From CAZVYJ01 sp964631565 (lineage in GTDB: Bacteria > Planctomycetota > Phycisphaerae > SM23-33): 5,527 bases of DNA. Shown here piece by piece: positions 5,012 to 5,527 of the stretch (within the stretch, counting starts at the first letter, position 1; the number at the start of each line of letters is the position of its first letter). Position numbers and translations under genes: made by a program. The stretch spans positions 1-5,527 of the forward strand of contig CAZVYJ010000094.1 in the NCBI GenBank assembly GCA_964631565.1, written 5' to 3'. Below the pieces are notes generated by a model. It was not told the DNA's origin and did no database searches. It saw only the letters and a program-made list of their open reading frames with translations.

Positions 5012-5527
5012 TCATCTCAACGCCGCCAGTTCATTGACGACGGTTACATCAGCTTTAACTTCTTCCTCGAAAAGCGGCGAACCCATCGTCAGCTCCGGCG
5101 GTTTCTGTCCGCTTCTCTGCATGTTCAGCAGCTCGATTTCCCGCTTCAGCACTTCACGCAGGTCCGGACCGAGATACTTGATGGGCGTCGGCCTGTTCCG
5201 CTTAGGCGGATAGTTCCAGAGCGAGACGACCACCAGATCGTCCGGAACCTTGACGCCCTCTTTCGTCAGGCCTTCAATCACGAACTCGACGAGGTTGTCA
5301 TCGTGAACTATCAGGCCGTCGGGCCGATCGTCGTCGTTGAGCCTGACCAGAAGCTGCACTATGCGAGCAGCAGACCTGAACGACGCACCGGCCGGCACGT
5401 ATTGAATCCAGTAAGGCCGAACCTCCAGGCCGCTGTCGTAAATTCTTTTTTCCAGATCTTCAGACTCATCTTCCGGCGACGGCATTTCAGTGCAGATATG
5501 CGCCACCCGCCTGCAGCCCTTCGATTC
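5012..5527 (-). CDS. LacI/GalR-type regulator, C-terminal sensor domain (partial)
   Basis: The last 171 residues of a protein that continues beyond the right edge; the first visible codons read ESKGCRRVAHICTEMPSPED. The pattern fits the second half of a periplasmic-binding-protein-like sensor domain of LacI-family (or GntR/LacI hybrid) transcription regulators. Landmarks are KGCRRVAHI (3-11), RPDGLIVHDDN (68-78, the usual RPDAI-type strand and helix start), EGVKVPDDLVVVSLWNYP (90-107, matching the G-VP-DisvvG stretch) and a final amphipathic region. Such proteins bind a sugar or similar ligand and change DNA binding. The DNA-binding domain is outside the window, so the helix-turn-helix class cannot be stated. 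A GTG at 5506 is in frame but is not a credible start, since it falls within a domain strand. The gene lies 121 bases upstream of the PEP-CTERM start on the same strand. It could regulate the adjacent PEP-CTERM or GH36 genes, but no operator is recognisable. Confidence 0.72.
   Translation of the reverse strand, partial: ESKGCRRVAHICTEMPSPEDESEDLEKRIYDSGLEVRPYWIQYVPAGASFRSAARIVQLLVRLNDDDRPDGLIVHDDNLVEFVIEGLTKEGVKVPDDLVVVSLWNYPPKRNRPTPIKYLGPDLREVLKREIELLNMQRSGQKPPELTMGSPLFEEEVKADVTVVNELAALR

Noticed and set aside
4966..5016. Two short hairpins after the regulator gene (CCCCAT/ATGGGG and GATGAT/ATCATC)
   Set aside because: Each is six pairs with a large loop and no T-run on the minus strand, so I do not call a terminator.

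Overview
The window looks like chromosomal DNA from a moderately GC-rich, double-membraned environmental bacterium. Two proteins end in PEP-CTERM sorting signals, one gene encodes a DUF374-type acyltransferase, one encodes a GH36 glycosidase with a lipoprotein signal, and one encodes a LacI-type sensor domain. This mix is familiar from Planctomycetota (Phycisphaerae or Sedimentisphaerales-like) and related PVC-group bacteria. That placement is an inference from gene content, not from a phylogenetic marker.

Layout, left to right. Positions 2-658 (+) hold the C-terminal part of a secreted PEP-CTERM protein, followed by a textbook intrinsic terminator (729-760). The gene-free stretch 659-1122 then holds a 161-bp structured repeat (copy A, 771-931) and two sequence-related hairpins in tandem (998-1039 and 1052-1077). 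I see no convincing promoter there. Next is a DUF374 lysophospholipid-acyltransferase-like gene (1123-1845, +). It converges, with only six bases between stop codons, on a GH36 alpha-galactosidase-like lipoprotein gene (1852-3903, -). Just upstream of the GH36 gene lies copy B of the repeat (3918-4070), inverted relative to copy A. Beyond it are a minus-strand intrinsic terminator (4105-4156), a second PEP-CTERM gene (4201-4890, -), a 121-bp gap with no clear terminator or promoter, and the C-terminal part of a LacI/GalR-type regulator (5012-5527, -) that runs off the right edge.

How the parts may fit together: the minus-strand set (regulator, PEP-CTERM protein with a carbohydrate-binding-like fold, GH36 lipoprotein) is compatible with a small glycan-use locus. 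However, the terminator and repeat between the PEP-CTERM and GH36 genes argue for separate transcripts. The acyltransferase is probably an unrelated envelope-lipid gene.

The most unusual feature is non-coding. The two repeat copies sit in mirror-image contexts, each in the order PEP-CTERM gene, intrinsic terminator, repeat, next gene, with the same repeat end facing the next gene. The copies keep complementary stem arms while their central loop differs, which suggests a folded mobile or regulatory element. I found no CRISPR array, tRNA, rRNA or transposase gene, and no clear evidence of a new multi-gene system.
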